Shown one piece after another: positions 46,035 through 57,000 of a DNA stretch of 64,000 bases. The notes under the pieces were generated by a model. It saw nothing but the letters and a program-made list of their open reading frames with translations. It did no database searches and was not told the DNA's origin. Within the stretch, counting starts at the first letter, position 1. Every line of letters begins with the position of its first letter. This stretch comes from Clostridia bacterium. Lineage in GTDB: Bacteria; Bacillota; Clostridia; Oscillospirales; Acutalibacteraceae. The DNA is taken from assembly GCA_017520705.1 (NCBI GenBank), contig JAFXFF010000040.1:1-64000 (forward strand), read 5' to 3'. Both the position numbers and the translations under genes were made by a program.

Positions 46035-46523
46035 ATGAAAAAAGTTGGCATCATTATGGGCAGCGACAGCGACCTGCCCGTCATCAAAAAGGCGACGGAC
46101 ATGCTGTCCTCGCTGGACATCCCCTATGAGGTGCATATCTACTCCGCCCACCGCACCCCCGTTGAGGCCCGTGACTTTGCGGCGAACGCCCGTCACAATG
46201 GCTTCGGCGTGCTGATCGCCGCCGCGGGTATGGCGGCCCATCTGGCCGGCGCCATCGCCGCCAACACCACCCTGCCGGTGATCGGCATCCCCTGTAAGTC
46301 CTCTGTGCTGGATGGGTTGGACGCCCTGCTCTCCACCGTGATGATGCCCACCGGCATCCCCGTGGCTACGGTGGCCATAGGCGGCGGCGCCAACGCCGCC
46401 CTGCTGGCGGCGCAGATTCTCGCCGTGGAGGATAGCGACTTAGCCGCCCGTCTGGACGCGAAGCGCGCCGCCGATGCCGCCGCGGTGCTGGAAAAGGACG
46501 CCAAAGTAATGGAAAATCTGTAA
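46035..46523 (+). CDS. purE: 5-(carboxyamino)imidazole ribonucleotide mutase
   Basis: A 162-residue purine enzyme that moves the carboxylate of N5-CAIR to give CAIR (class I), or carboxylates AIR directly (class II). [22 protein letters not shown] and [30 protein letters not shown] are conserved; the last block looks more like class I. No purK is present in the window, which leaves the class open. AGGAGG at 46020-46025 fixes the ATG at 46035. First gene after the ZTP switch. Confidence 0.92.
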   Translation: MKKVGIIMGSDSDLPVIKKATDMLSSLDIPYEVHIYSAHRTPVEARDFAANARHNGFGVLIAAAGMAAHLAGAIAANTTLPVIGIPCKSSVLDGLDALLSTVMMPTGIPVATVAIGGGANAALLAAQILAVEDSDLAARLDAKRAADAAAVLEKDAKVMENL

Positions 46524-46560
46524 GCAAAACCATTGTGTATATTTTAAAGGAGCGATTGTT

Positions 46561-47247
46561 ATGAGCAAGGAACTGATTTACACCGGCAAGACCAAGGACG
46601 TGTACAAACTGGACAACGGCAACTGCCTGCTGAAGTTTAAGGACGACTGCACCGGTAAGGACGGCGTGTTCGATCCCGGCGAGAATTCCGTGGGCCTGAC
46701 CATCGAGGGCGTGGGCGATGTCAATCTGCGTATGTCCATTTATTTCTTTGAGAAGATCAACGCCGCCGGCATCCGAACCCACTACGTCAGTGCCAATCTG
46801 GCGGACACCACCATGGAGGTGCTGCCCGCCAAGGTGTTCGGCAAGGGTTTGGAGGTCATCTGCCGTAATAAGGCCGTTGGCTCTTTCATCCGCCGCTACG
46901 GCGCGCTGATCGAGTCCGGCGCCGACCTGCCTTCCTATGTAGAAACCACGCTGAAGGACGACGAAAAGGGTGACCCCCTCATCACCAAGGACGCGCTGGT
47001 GGCCATCGGCGTGATGTCCGACGAGCAGTATGAGGATCTGAAGTCTATGACCCAGCAGATCACCAAGATCGTGGCCGACGATCTGGCACAGAAGGGTCTG
47101 GAGCTGTACGACATCAAGTTCGAATTCGGCTATGACCCCGACGGTCGCGTGATGCTGATTGACGAGGTCGCCAGCGGCAATATGCGCGTATACAAGGACG
47201 GCGAGTACGTCGACCCCATGACCTTGAACAAGCTGTTCTTTGCTTGA
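46561..47247 (+). CDS. purC: Phosphoribosylaminoimidazole-succinocarboxamide synthase
   Basis: A 228-residue enzyme joining CAIR and aspartate. [15 protein letters not shown] is the ATP-binding start, [17 protein letters not shown] the middle signature, and [25 protein letters not shown] the C-terminal one. AAAGGAG precedes it. Full length for the short bacterial form. A repeat element separates it from purF. Confidence 0.94.
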   Translation: MSKELIYTGKTKDVYKLDNGNCLLKFKDDCTGKDGVFDPGENSVGLTIEGVGDVNLRMSIYFFEKINAAGIRTHYVSANLADTTMEVLPAKVFGKGLEVICRNKAVGSFIRRYGALIESGADLPSYVETTLKDDEKGDPLITKDALVAIGVMSDEQYEDLKSMTQQITKIVADDLAQKGLELYDIKFEFGYDPDGRVMLIDEVASGNMRVYKDGEYVDPMTLNKLFFA

Positions 47248-47271
47248 TGTTTGAATAGGACGAAGGCTCCC

Positions 47272-47408
47272 TCTTTGAGGGAGCTGGCAGCCGATAGGCT
47301 GACTGAGGGAGTTATCTTGGCACAAGTGTAGGAGAATGGCGATAGCCACTCCGAAACTCCCTCCGTCCTCGCTTTCGCTCGGCCACCTCCCTCGGGGAGG
47401 GAGGCTGT
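47272..47408. repeat. Composite inverted-repeat element, copy B2
   Basis: GGCTCCCTC-TTT-GAGGGAGC, then CAGCC-GATA-GGCTG, GAGGGAGT facing AACTCCCTC, and the closing arm CACCTCCCTCGGGGAGGGAGG. The right hairpin is degenerate (TCCTCGC-TTTC-GCTCGG). Between purC and purF. Confidence 0.82.
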
Positions 47409-47436
47409 TCACCCCGTGATTTGAGAGGAGACCACC

Positions 47437-48858
47437 ATGGGCGGTTATTTTGGCATCGTATCCAAGCAAGATTGTATGGAGGATGTGTTCTTCGGCACTG
47501 ACTACCATTCCCATCTGGGCACCCGTCGCGCCGGCATCGCCGTCTACGACCCCGAGATCGGGTTGCAGCGGCAGATTCACAGCATCCAAACCACCCCTTT
47601 CCGCGCCCGCTTTAAGGGCATCTTCGAGGAGATGGAGGGCACCTCCGCCATCGGCTGTATCAGCGACTTTTACCCCCAGCCCCTGCTGATTCGCTCCAAG
47701 CTGGGCACCTACGCCATCTGCGTCACCGGCGCGGTGAATAACGCCAACGAGCTGGTGGACACCTATCTGGCGGACGGCGGTCACTTTGACGCTATGACCG
47801 GCGGCGGGGTAAACGTCACCGAATTGGTGGGTGCCCTCATCAATCTGAAGAACGATTTTGCTGAGGGCATCCGTTTTGTACAGCAGCAGGTGGAGGGCGC
47901 TGCCTCCATCCTCATTCTCAAGGATGACGGCACCATCATCGCCGCCCGTGACAAGGTGGGACGCCTGCCCGTCTGGATCGGCAAGCGGGAAGACGGTTAC
48001 AGCGTTTCCTTCGAGCCCTTTGCCCATCAGAAGCTGGGCTTTGAGGATGAGCGCGAGCTGGGTCCCAACGAAATCGTGCACATCACCGCCGACGGCGTGA
48101 CCACCCTGGCCCCTGCCGGCGAGGAGATGCGGATGTGCGCCTTCTTGTGGAGCTATTACGGGTATTCCACCTCCTCGTATGAGGGGGTGAATGTGGAGTT
48201 GATGCGTTACCGCAACGGCGCGCTGATGGCGCAGCAGGATAACGAAAAAGGCACCGTTGCCGATGTGGACTATGTGTGCGGCATGCCGGACAGCGGCACC
48301 CCCCACGCCATCGGCTACGCCAATGCCAGCCATCTGCCCTTTGCCCGCGCGTATATCAAATACACCCCCACCTGGTCGCGGAGCTTTACTCCTTCTAAAC
48401 AGTCGGACCGCAACCGCATCGCCAAGATGAAGCAGATTCCCGTCCCCGCGTTGATCGAGGACAAAAACCTGCTGCTGGTGGACGATTCCATCGTCCGCGG
48501 CACCCAGCTCAAAGAAACGGTGGATTTCCTCTACGAGAGCGGTGCCAAGACGGTGCACATGCGCTCCGCTTGTCCACCCATTATGTTTAATTGCAAATAC
48601 CTCAATTTCTCCCGCAGCAACAATGAGATGGATCTCATTGCCCGCCGCACCATTGTGGAGCTGGAGGGGGAGGAGGGCCTCGCTCATTTAGAGGAGTATT
48701 GCGACGGCACCACCGAGCGCGGTAAAAACCTGAGGTGCGCTATGGCAGAAAACTTGCATTTGGGCTCGCTGGACTTCCAGTCCTTGCAGGGGGTTATCGA
48801 GGCTATCGGCATCGAGCCCTGCAAACTCTGCACCTATTGCTGGAATGGAAAGGAATAA
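47437..48858 (+). CDS. purF: Amidophosphoribosyltransferase-like protein lacking the N-terminal cysteine
   Basis: A 473-residue protein for the first purine step (PRPP to phosphoribosylamine). The PRPP motif LLVDDSIVRGTQLKE is intact, and the N-terminal glutaminase-like fold is visible (FFGTDYHSHLGTRRAGIAVYD, ICVTGAVNNANEL). However, the chain starts MGGYFGIVS, with glycine where glutaminase needs an N-terminal Cys (usually C-G-V-F-G). No propeptide or upstream start is available; GAGAGGAG precedes this ATG. C-terminal CKLCTYC could hold a metal cluster. It may use free ammonia or another amide donor. Context (purC, purM) supports the pathway role. Confidence 0.88.
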   Translation: MGGYFGIVSKQDCMEDVFFGTDYHSHLGTRRAGIAVYDPEIGLQRQIHSIQTTPFRARFKGIFEEMEGTSAIGCISDFYPQPLLIRSKLGTYAICVTGAVNNANELVDTYLADGGHFDAMTGGGVNVTELVGALINLKNDFAEGIRFVQQQVEGAASILILKDDGTIIAARDKVGRLPVWIGKREDGYSVSFEPFAHQKLGFEDERELGPNEIVHITADGVTTLAPAGEEMRMCAFLWSYYGYSTSSYEGVNVELMRYRNGALMAQQDNEKGTVADVDYVCGMPDSGTPHAIGYANASHLPFARAYIKYTPTWSRSFTPSKQSDRNRIAKMKQIPVPALIEDKNLLLVDDSIVRGTQLKETVDFLYESGAKTVHMRSACPPIMFNCKYLNFSRSNNEMDLIARRTIVELEGEEGLAHLEEYCDGTTERGKNLRCAMAENLHLGSLDFQSLQGVIEAIGIEPCKLCTYCWNGKE

Positions 48859-48870
48859 GGAGTGAGGATT

Positions 48871-49926
48871 ATGGAACATAAGAATTCCCAGTCTGCCAGC
48901 TATGCGGCGGCAGGCGTAGACATCACCGCCGGCTACAAGGCGGTGGAATTGATGAAAGCCCACATCGCCCGCACCAAGAATGCGGGCTGTCTGGACGACG
49001 TAGGCGGCTTCGGCGGCTGCTTCGGTCTGCCTCTGGCAGGGATGGAGGAGCCGGTGCTGGTGTCCGGCACCGACGGCTGCGGTACCAAGGTGAAGCTGGC
49101 CGTCCTGATGGACAAGCACGATACCATCGGCATCGATGCGGTGGCCATGTGCGTCAACGACATCATCTGCTGCGGCGCCAAGCCTTTGTTCTTCCTGGAT
49201 TACATCGCCTGCGGCAAGAATATTCCCGAGAAGATCGCCGCCATCGTCAGCGGCGTGGCGGAGGGCTGTGTCCAGTCCGGTGCCGCCCTCATCGGCGGCG
49301 AGACCGCCGAGCACCCCGGCCTGATGCCCGTAGAGGATTACGACCTGGCCGGTTTCGCCGTGGGTATTGTGGACAAGAAAAAGATCATCGACAACACCCG
49401 TATGGCTGTGGGGGACGTGGTGGTCGCTTTGCCCTCCACCGGTATCCACTCCAACGGTTTTTCGCTGTGCCGCAAGGCTTTTAACATTGATAACAATAAC
49501 CCCGAACTGTATGTTCCTCGTGAGGAATTAGCGGGAAAGACCATCGCCGAGGCGTTGCTTACCCCCACCCGCATCTACGTCAAGTCCATCCTCGCCCTCT
49601 TGGAGCAGGTGGACGTGAAGGGTATCTCCCACATCACCGGTGGCGGTTTCTACGAGAACATTCCCCGCAGTATCCCCGACGGTCTGTGCGCCAACATCGA
49701 CAGATCCGCCGTCCGCGTGTTGCCCATCTTCGATCTGATCGCCAAGTGGGGCAACGTGCCGGAGCGGGATATGTTCAACACCTACAATATGGGCGTGGGT
49801 ATGAGTGTGGTGGTGCCTGCCGAGCAGGTGGAGACCGCCCTGTCCGTCCTGCGCGCCCATGGCGACGACGCTTACGTCATCGGAGAGATTGTCGCCGGCG
49901 AAGAAAAGGTGATTTTACATGGCTAA
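48871..49926 (+). CDS. purM: Phosphoribosylformylglycinamidine cyclo-ligase
   Basis: A 351-residue AIR synthetase. It starts with [19 protein letters not shown], then [35 protein letters not shown] and GGETAEHPG, with the glycine-rich [13 protein letters not shown] and [11 protein letters not shown] in the second half. It belongs to the PurM/PurL ATP-binding superfamily. AAGGAG precedes the ATG at 48871. It overlaps purN by eight bases. Confidence 0.95.
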   Translation: MEHKNSQSASYAAAGVDITAGYKAVELMKAHIARTKNAGCLDDVGGFGGCFGLPLAGMEEPVLVSGTDGCGTKVKLAVLMDKHDTIGIDAVAMCVNDIICCGAKPLFFLDYIACGKNIPEKIAAIVSGVAEGCVQSGAALIGGETAEHPGLMPVEDYDLAGFAVGIVDKKKIIDNTRMAVGDVVVALPSTGIHSNGFSLCRKAFNIDNNNPELYVPREELAGKTIAEALLTPTRIYVKSILALLEQVDVKGISHITGGGFYENIPRSIPDGLCANIDRSAVRVLPIFDLIAKWGNVPERDMFNTYNMGVGMSVVVPAEQVETALSVLRAHGDDAYVIGEIVAGEEKVILHG

Positions 49927-50527
49927 GACTAAGATTGCGGTCCTTGTCAGCGGCGGCGGCACCAATTTGCAAGCGCTCATCGACGCTCAGAGCCGCGGAG
50001 AAATCCCCCATGGCGAGATCGTGCTGGTGATCTCCAACAAAGAGGGCGCTTACGCCCTCACCCGTGCCGCCGAGGCGGGTATCCCCAACCTTGTGATCAC
50101 CAAGGCCGCTTGCGGCGGTGACCAGGAGTTCTTTGAGGAGGCTCTGCTGGCGCAGTTAGCCGCCTGCGAGATCGACCTCATCGTGCTGGCGGGCTTTATG
50201 TCCATTCTCAGCAAGCGTTTCACCGATGCGTATGAAAAGCGCATCTTAAACGTGCACCCCTCCTTGATCCCCTCCTTCTGCGGCGAGGGATTCTACGGCT
50301 TGCGCGTCCACCGTGCCGCCTTGGATTACGGCGTCAAGGTGACGGGTGCCACCGTGCATTTTGTCAACGAGATTCCGGACGGCGGCGAGATCATCCTGCA
50401 GAAGGCGGTGGAGGTGGAGGAGGGAGACACCCCCGAAATCCTCCAGCGCCGCGTCATGGAGCAGGCGGAGTGGCAGATCCTCCCCCGCGCCGTGGAACTG
50501 GTCAGTGAGAAGCTCTCAGCAAACTAA
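49919..50527 (+). CDS. purN: Phosphoribosylglycinamide formyltransferase
   Basis: A 202-residue enzyme that formylates GAR with 10-formyl-[44 protein letters not shown] and the catalytic Asp in [17 protein letters not shown] are all present. It uses the formyl-THF made by the Fhs encoded at the end of this operon. Confidence 0.95.
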   Translation: MAKTKIAVLVSGGGTNLQALIDAQSRGEIPHGEIVLVISNKEGAYALTRAAEAGIPNLVITKAACGGDQEFFEEALLAQLAACEIDLIVLAGFMSILSKRFTDAYEKRILNVHPSLIPSFCGEGFYGLRVHRAALDYGVKVTGATVHFVNEIPDGGEIILQKAVEVEEGDTPEILQRRVMEQAEWQILPRAVELVSEKLSAN

Positions 50528-50534
50528 AAACGAG

Positions 50535-50690
50535 CAAAGGCCCCCTTGTGTAAAGGGGGCTGTCAGCCGATAGGCTGACTGGGGGATTGTAGCCGCAAAG
50601 CGGCGTAAAAAAGACAATCCCTCCGTCACGGCTTCGCCGTGCCACCTCCCTTTGCACAAGGGAGGCACGCCGACTGCGTCGGCTAAAAAC
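50535..50690. repeat. Composite inverted-repeat element, copy A4 (reverse orientation)
   Basis: Between purN and purO, inverted relative to A1-A3. GGCCCCCTTGTGTAAAGGGG, hairpin GTCAGCC-GATA-GGCTGAC, GGGGGATTGT, hairpin GCCGC-AAA-GCGGC, ACAATCCCTCC, hairpin CACGGC-TTC-GCCGTG, then CTCCCTTTGCACAAGGGAGG and GCCGAC-TGC-GTCGGC-TAAAA. The outer hairpin on the left is missing. Confidence 0.87.
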
Positions 50691-50721
50691 CACCAACTAC
50701 ATAAAAGTGAGGGAAAAGCAA

Positions 50722-51438
50722 ATGAAAATCTCCACCATTCAAGACGAATTGAACAGCCTGTCCTATCACGGCCGCGGCATCATCATCGGCAAATCTGCCG
50801 ACAGCAAAAAGGCGATCACCGCCTATTTCATTATGGGTCGCAGCGTCAACAGCCGCAACCGCGTGTTCGTCGCCGAGGGCGAGGCTATACGCACCAAGGC
50901 TTTTGACGAGTCCAAGATGGTGGACCCCCACCTGATTATCTACTATCCCGTCCGTGTGCTGGGCAATAAGACCATCGTCACCAACGGCGACCAGACCGAC
51001 ACCATCTACGAGCTGATGGACCAGCAGATGACCTTTGAGCAGGCTTTACGCACCCGCGAGTTTGAGGACGATAAGCCCAATTTCACTCCTCGTATCAGCG
51101 GTATCATCCACCACGAGAACGGCGAGATGAACTATGCGATGTCTATTCTCAAGTCCGCTGAGGGTGACGACTCCTCCTGTGAGCGTTTCACCTATGCGTA
51201 TTCCAACCCCATCGCCGGTCGGGCGAAATTTATCCACACCTACGCCTGCGACGGCGATCCGCTTCCCTCTTACGAGGGCGAGCCGAAGACGTTGGAACTG
51301 CCCGATGTGGACATCGACGCTCTGACCGACCTGATTTGGCAAAACCTGAACGAGGACAACAAAGTGTCCTTGTTCGTTCGCACGATCGACCTTGCCGACG
51401 GCAAGACCGAGACCCGTATCGTGAATAAAAATGTGTGA
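50722..51438 (+). CDS. purO: IMP cyclohydrolase, PurO type
   Basis: A 238-residue protein of the archaeal-type IMP cyclohydrolase family (NTN-hydrolase fold), which closes FAICAR to IMP. SYHGRGIIIGKS, AYFIMGRSVNSRNRVF and KMVDPHLIIYYPVRV are characteristic. It replaces the N-terminal cyclohydrolase domain of bifunctional PurH. The ATG at 50722 has GAGGGA upstream. It ends 10 bases before the AICAR transformylase gene. Confidence 0.85.
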   Translation: MKISTIQDELNSLSYHGRGIIIGKSADSKKAITAYFIMGRSVNSRNRVFVAEGEAIRTKAFDESKMVDPHLIIYYPVRVLGNKTIVTNGDQTDTIYELMDQQMTFEQALRTREFEDDKPNFTPRISGIIHHENGEMNYAMSILKSAEGDDSSCERFTYAYSNPIAGRAKFIHTYACDGDPLPSYEGEPKTLELPDVDIDALTDLIWQNLNEDNKVSLFVRTIDLADGKTETRIVNKNV

Positions 51439-51448
51439 GGTGCTGAAT

Positions 51449-52633
51449 ATGAAAGAGTTTGAACTGAAATACGGCTGTAACCCCAACCAGAAGCCGTCCC
51501 GTATCTTTATGAAGAACGACGCCGACCTGCCTATTACCGTGCTCAACGGTCGCCCCGGTTACATCAACTTCCTGGATGCTTTCAACGCCTGGCAGCTCGT
51601 CAAGGAGCTGAAAGAGGCGCTGGGTCTGCCTGCCGCCACCTCCTTTAAGCACGTCAGCCCCACCTCCGCCGCCGTGGGTCTGCCCCTGAGCGATGCGCTG
51701 AAGAAGGCTTGCTTTGTGGACGAGGTAGAGGATTTGGACGCTTCTCCCTTGGCCTGCGCCTACGTCCGCGCTCGCGGCACCGACCGCCTGTGCTCCTTCG
51801 GTGACTGGGTGGCGCTGTCCGACGTCTGCGACGTCACCACCGCCAAGCTGCTGGCCCGTGAGGTGTCCGACGGCATCATCGCCCCCGGCTATGAGCCCGA
51901 GGCGCTGGAGATCCTCAAGGGCAAGCGCAAGGGCAACTACAACATTGTGGAGATTGACCCCAACTACGTTCCCGCTCCCATTGAGCAGAAGGACGTCTAC
52001 GGCATCACCTTCGAGCAGGGCCGCAACGAGTTTAAGATCGGCAACCACCTGCTGGAGAACATCGTCACCGAGAATAAGGACCTGCCCGACTCCGCCAAGC
52101 GCGACCTCATCGTGGCGCTGATCACCCTCAAATACACCCAGTCCAACTCCGTGTGCTACGCGGTGGACGGTCAGGCCATCGGCGTGGGCGCCGGCCAGCA
52201 GAGCCGCATCCACTGCACCCGTCTGGCAGGCACCAAGGCGGACACCTGGCTGCTGCGTCAGCATCCCAAGACTCTCGCCTTGCCCTTCCTGCCTACTATG
52301 GGTCGTCCCGAGCGTGACAACGTCATCGACGGCTACATCAACGGCAACGAAGAGGACGTGTGCGCCGACGGCATTTGGCAGAATTACTTCACCGAGCAGC
52401 CCGCTCCCATCACCGCTGAGGAGCGTGCCCAGTGGCTGGCCAGCTTCAAGGGCTTGGCGTTGGCTTCGGATGCCTTCTTCCCCTTCGCGGACAATATCAA
52501 GCGCGCCTACGCCAGCGGTGTGACCTACATCGCCGAGCCCGGCGGCTCCATCCGTGACGACCTGGTCATCGAGGAGTGCAACAAGAACGGCATCGTCATG
52601 GCCTTCACCGGGATGCGCCTGTTCCACCACTGA
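51449..52633 (+). CDS. AICAR transformylase, stand-alone (PurH C-terminal type)
   Basis: A 394-residue enzyme that formylates AICAR using 10-formyl-THF. It matches the C-terminal part of PurH: ELKYGCNPNQKPS, the catalytic KHVSPTSAAVG, DLIVALITLKYTQSNSVCYAVDGQAIGVGAGQQSRIHC, and the C-terminal VTYIAEPGGSIRDDLVI. The cyclohydrolase (MGS-like) domain of PurH is absent; PurO just upstream provides that step. GAGGTG precedes the ATG. Confidence 0.92.
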   Translation: MKEFELKYGCNPNQKPSRIFMKNDADLPITVLNGRPGYINFLDAFNAWQLVKELKEALGLPAATSFKHVSPTSAAVGLPLSDALKKACFVDEVEDLDASPLACAYVRARGTDRLCSFGDWVALSDVCDVTTAKLLAREVSDGIIAPGYEPEALEILKGKRKGNYNIVEIDPNYVPAPIEQKDVYGITFEQGRNEFKIGNHLLENIVTENKDLPDSAKRDLIVALITLKYTQSNSVCYAVDGQAIGVGAGQQSRIHCTRLAGTKADTWLLRQHPKTLALPFLPTMGRPERDNVIDGYINGNEEDVCADGIWQNYFTEQPAPITAEERAQWLASFKGLALASDAFFPFADNIKRAYASGVTYIAEPGGSIRDDLVIEECNKNGIVMAFTGMRLFHH

Positions 52634-52651
52634 TACAAAATTTAAATCGAG

Positions 52652-52788
52652 CAAAGGCTCCCTCTTGAGGGAGCTGGCACGGCGGTAGCCGTGACTGAGG
52701 GAGTTGCCGCCGATAGGCGGCGCAAGAAAAACTCCCTCCGTCTTTCGCCTGTGGCGAAAGCCACCTCCCTCGGGGAGGGAGGCTAAAA
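52652..52788. repeat. Composite inverted-repeat element, copy B3
   Basis: GGCTCCCTC-TT-GAGGGAGC, hairpins CACGGC-GGTA-GCCGTG and GCCGCC-GATA-GGCGGC, GAGGGAGT facing ACTCCCTC, hairpin CTTTCGCC-TGT-GGCGAAAG, arm CACCTCCCTCGGGGAGGGAGG, then CTAAAA. Between the AICAR transformylase gene and purD. Confidence 0.87.
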
Positions 52789-52817
52789 CCCTATCCCATT
52801 TTTCGGAGGACACAATT

Positions 52818-54086
52818 ATGAAACTTCTCGTTGTGGGCGGTGGCGGCCGTGAGCACGCCATTATCAAAAAACTGAAAGAAAATCCGTCTGTAGAGCAGAT
52901 CTTCGCCCTCCCCGGCAACGGCGGTATGGCCGCCGACGCCACCTGCGTCCCCATCGGCGCCAAGGACATCCCCGCCATCGTGGACTTTGCGGTGGCCGAG
53001 GGTATCGACTACGCCGTGGTGGCGCCCGACGACCCGCTGGTGCTGGGTTGCGTGGACGCACTGGAGGAGAAGGGGATTCCCTGCTTCGGTCCTCGCTCCA
53101 ATGCCGCCATCATCGAGGGGAGCAAGGTGTTCTCCAAAAACCTGATGAAGAAATACGGCATTCCCACCGCCGCCTATGAGGTGTTTGACGAGTTGGATGC
53201 CGCTCTGTCCTACCTCGACACCGCACCCATCCCCACCGTCATCAAAGCGGACGGCTTGGCATTGGGTAAAGGCGTGATTATCGCTCAAACCTTGGAGGAG
53301 GCCAAGGCCGCTGTGGTGTCTATGATGCAGGACAAGGCTTTCGGCGCCAGCGGCGACCACATCGTCATTGAGGAGTTCCTCACCGGTCCCGAGGTGTCGG
53401 TGCTGTCCTTCACCGACGGCGAGACGGTGGTGCCTATGATCTCCTCTATGGATCACAAGCGTGCGGGAGATAACGACACGGGCTTAAATACCGGCGGTAT
53501 GGGTACCATCGCCCCCAACCCCTATTACACCGCGGACATCGCCAAGGTGTGTATGGACACCATCTTCCTGCCCACCATCCGTGCCATGAAGGCGGAAGGC
53601 AGACCCTTCAAGGGTTGCCTGTACTTTGGCTTAATGCTCACTCCCAACGGCCCTAAGGTCATCGAGTACAACTGCCGTTTCGGTGACCCCGAAACCCAGG
53701 TGGTGCTTCCTCTGCTCACGAGCGACCTGCTCACCGTGATGCAGGCCACCACCAATGGCACGCTTGCCGACACCGAGGTGCATTTCTCCGACAAGCACGC
53801 CTGCTGTGTGATTATGGCCTCCGCCGGCTATCCTGGGTCCTACGACAAGGGTCTGCCCCTAACCATCCCCGCCGAGATTGCGAACAGCGTCTACGTGGCG
53901 GGTGCCGCCATCCAGGACGGTGCGCTGGTGACAAACGGCGGCCGCGTGCTGGGTGCCACCGCTGTGGCGGACAGCCTGCCCGCCGCCATTGCTGCCGCCT
54001 ACGGCTTGGTGGAGCAGATTCATTTTGACAACGCCTATTACCGCCACGACATCGGCGCTCGCGCACTGCAGGCGCAGGAGGTTTAA
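52818..54086 (+). CDS. purD: Phosphoribosylamine-glycine ligase
   Basis: A 422-residue ATP-grasp enzyme joining phosphoribosylamine and glycine. LLVVGGGGREHAIIKKL is the N-terminal loop, VIKADGLALGKGVIIAQT is the ATP-grasp lysine region, and YNCRFGDPETQVVLPLL carries the metal residues. CGGAGG sets the start at 52818; the in-frame sequence before it belongs to repeat B3. Confidence 0.95.
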   Translation: MKLLVVGGGGREHAIIKKLKENPSVEQIFALPGNGGMAADATCVPIGAKDIPAIVDFAVAEGIDYAVVAPDDPLVLGCVDALEEKGIPCFGPRSNAAIIEGSKVFSKNLMKKYGIPTAAYEVFDELDAALSYLDTAPIPTVIKADGLALGKGVIIAQTLEEAKAAVVSMMQDKAFGASGDHIVIEEFLTGPEVSVLSFTDGETVVPMISSMDHKRAGDNDTGLNTGGMGTIAPNPYYTADIAKVCMDTIFLPTIRAMKAEGRPFKGCLYFGLMLTPNGPKVIEYNCRFGDPETQVVLPLLTSDLLTVMQATTNGTLADTEVHFSDKHACCVIMASAGYPGSYDKGLPLTIPAEIANSVYVAGAAIQDGALVTNGGRVLGATAVADSLPAAIAAAYGLVEQIHFDNAYYRHDIGARALQAQEV

Positions 54087-54088
54087 TT

Positions 54089-57000
54089 ATGGTTTTTCGA
54101 GTTTACGTAGAAAAGAAAGAAGGTCTGGACAACGAGGCCCGTGCCCTGCTGGGCGAGGCTCGTACCCTCTTGGGTATCGAGGGCTTGGAGGCTGTGCGCC
54201 TTTATAACCGCTACGACGCCGAGGGTCTGTCTGCCGACCTGTTTGAATACGCAAAAAACACCGTCTTCGCCGAGCCTCAGCTGGATAACGTCTCCTCCGA
54301 GGTGACCGCTGAGGGCGCTACCATCTTTGCGGTGGAGTATCTGCCCGGTCAGTACGATCAGCGCGCCGATTCCGCCGCCCAGTGCATTCAGATTATCTCT
54401 CAGCAGGAGCGCCCCATCATCCGCACTGCCCGCGTGTATGCGTTGTACGGCACTCTGACGGAGGATGACATCGCCGCGATTAAAAAGCACGTGATCAACC
54501 CCGTGGAGAGCCGCGAGGCCTCCCTCGACCTGCCCGCCACCTTGGCGGTGGAGCACGCCATCCCCGCTCCCGTTGCCACCATCGAGGGTTTTGTCGCTAT
54601 GGATCACGCCGCCCTGTCCGAGTTGTTGGATAACATGGGCTTGGCGATGGACGTGGACGATTTGGCGTTTTTGCAGACCTACTTCCGTGACGAGGAGGGG
54701 AGAAACCCCACCGTCACCGAGATTCGCGTGGTGGACACCTATTGGTCCGACCACTGCCGCCACACCACCTTCTCCACCCATTTTGACAGCGTGGTCATCC
54801 ACGACCCCGCGGTGCAGGAGGCCTACGAGCGCTATCTGGACGCCCGCGTGGAGGTGTACGGCGAGGAGAAGGCCGCCGCCCGTCCCCAGACCCTGATGGA
54901 CATTGCCACCTTGGCTACCAAGGTACTGAAAAAGCGGGGCCTCACCCCCGAATTGGACGAATCCGAAGAGATCAACGCCTGTTCCATTCACCTCACCGCC
55001 ACGGTGAACGGCGAGGAGCAGGATTGGCTTTTGATGTTTAAGAACGAAACTCACAACCACCCCACCGAGATCGAGCCTTTCGGCGGCGCCGCCACCTGTA
55101 TCGGCGGTTGCATCCGCGATCCTCTGTCCGGTCGCGCCTACGTCCATCAGGCGATGCGCGTGACGGGTGCGGGTGATCCCCGTAAGACGGTTGCCGAGAC
55201 CTTAGCGGGCAAACTGCCCCAGCGCAAGATCTGCCAGACCGCCGCCGCAGGCTATTCCTCCTACGGCAACCAGATCGGTTTGGCTACCGGTCACGTGGCC
55301 GAGCTGTACCACGAGGGCTTTGTGGCCAAGCGTCTGGAGTGCGGTGCGGTGGTTGCCGCCGCCCCCGCCGGGAACGTGCGCCGTGAGCGTCCCGCCCCCG
55401 GCGACGTGGTGGTCCTGCTGGGCGGCCGCACCGGTCGCGACGGCATCGGCGGTGCCACCGGCTCCTCCAAGAGCCACAATATGAAATCTCTGACTACGAT
55501 GGCATCGGAAGTCCAAAAGGGTAATGCCCCCGAGGAGCGCAAGATCCAGCGCCTGTTCCGCAACCCTGAGGTCACCCGCCTCATCAAGCGCTGCAACGAT
55601 TTTGGCGCCGGCGGTGTCTCCGTCGCCATCGGCGAATTGGCACCGGGCTTGCGCATTGATTTGGACGCCGTGCGTAAGAAATACGACGGTTTGGACGGCA
55701 CCGAGATTGCCATCTCCGAGTCTCAGGAGCGTATGGCTGTCGTTGTCGCCGCCGAGGACGCCGATACCTTTATTGCTCTCGCTCAGGCCGAGAATCTCGA
55801 AGCCTATCGCGTGGCGGTGGTCACCGAGGAGGAGCGCATGGTGATGACCTGGCGCGACCAGACGGTGGCCGATCTGTCTCGCGCCTTCCTCGATACCAAC
55901 GGCGCGGTGAAGCACGCCGACATCGAGGTCACTGAAAAGGATTTGACGGTGCTGAGCGCACCTCTCTACGGCTCTCTGCGGGAGATGGCCGCCGACCTGC
56001 ACACCGCCGACCAGCGCGGCCTTATTGAGCGCTTTGACTCCACCATCGGCGCGGGCAGTGTGGTGCTGCCCTATGGCGGCGCACGCCAGCTCACCCCTGC
56101 CCAGTCCATGTGTGCCACCCTGCCGATGCTGCCGGGTCAGACCACCGACACCGCCAGTGTGTTCGCTTGGGGCTGTGACCCCGACCGCCTGACGGTGGAC
56201 CCCTACACCGGCGCTCACGCCGCTGTGTTCTCCTCGGTGGCCAAGCTGGTGGCCGCCGGTTGCGACTATAAAAAGACATACTTGACTTTGCAGGAGTTTT
56301 TTGAGAAACTAAAGGACGAGCCCACCCGTTGGGGCAAGCCCTTTGCCGCCCTGCTGGGCGCGCTGGACGCCCAGTTGGAGCTGGGCGCCGCCGCCATCGG
56401 CGGTAAGGACTCCATGTCCGGCACCTTCCTTGACAAGGACGTGCCTCCCACCGTGATTTCCTTCGCCATCGCTCCCATCGACAAAAACGACGTCATCACC
56501 CCCGAGTTTAAGGCGGCGGGTCACCCCGTCTACGTCTTCGGTCCCACCGAGGAGTCCGCCGACAGCGTCAAAGAGGCGTGGGACCGCTTCCACACCCTGT
56601 GCCGGAGGGGCAAAATTCTCTCCGCTTGGGCGGTGGAGCACGGCATCGCCGAGGGCATTATGAAGATGTCCTTCGGCAACCACGTGGGCTTTAAGTCCGA
56701 GGCAGAGCTGAAAGAAAACTGGCACCTGTCCTTCCCCGATTTCCTCATCGCCGAGACCGCCGAGGAGATTTCCCTGCCCGGCGCTCTGCGTCTGGGTGTC
56801 ACCACCGCCGACGGCATCATCGATTTGGGCGGCGACACCGCCATCATCGACGAACTGTACGCCCTCAACACCGCCACCTTGGAGGACGTCTATCCCACCA
56901 AGGCCAAGGAGTCCAAGGACGTGCCGCCCACCTTCTCCTACACCGAGAAGAGCGCTCTCGCTCCCGCCATCAAGGTGGCGAAGCCCAAGATCCTGATTCC

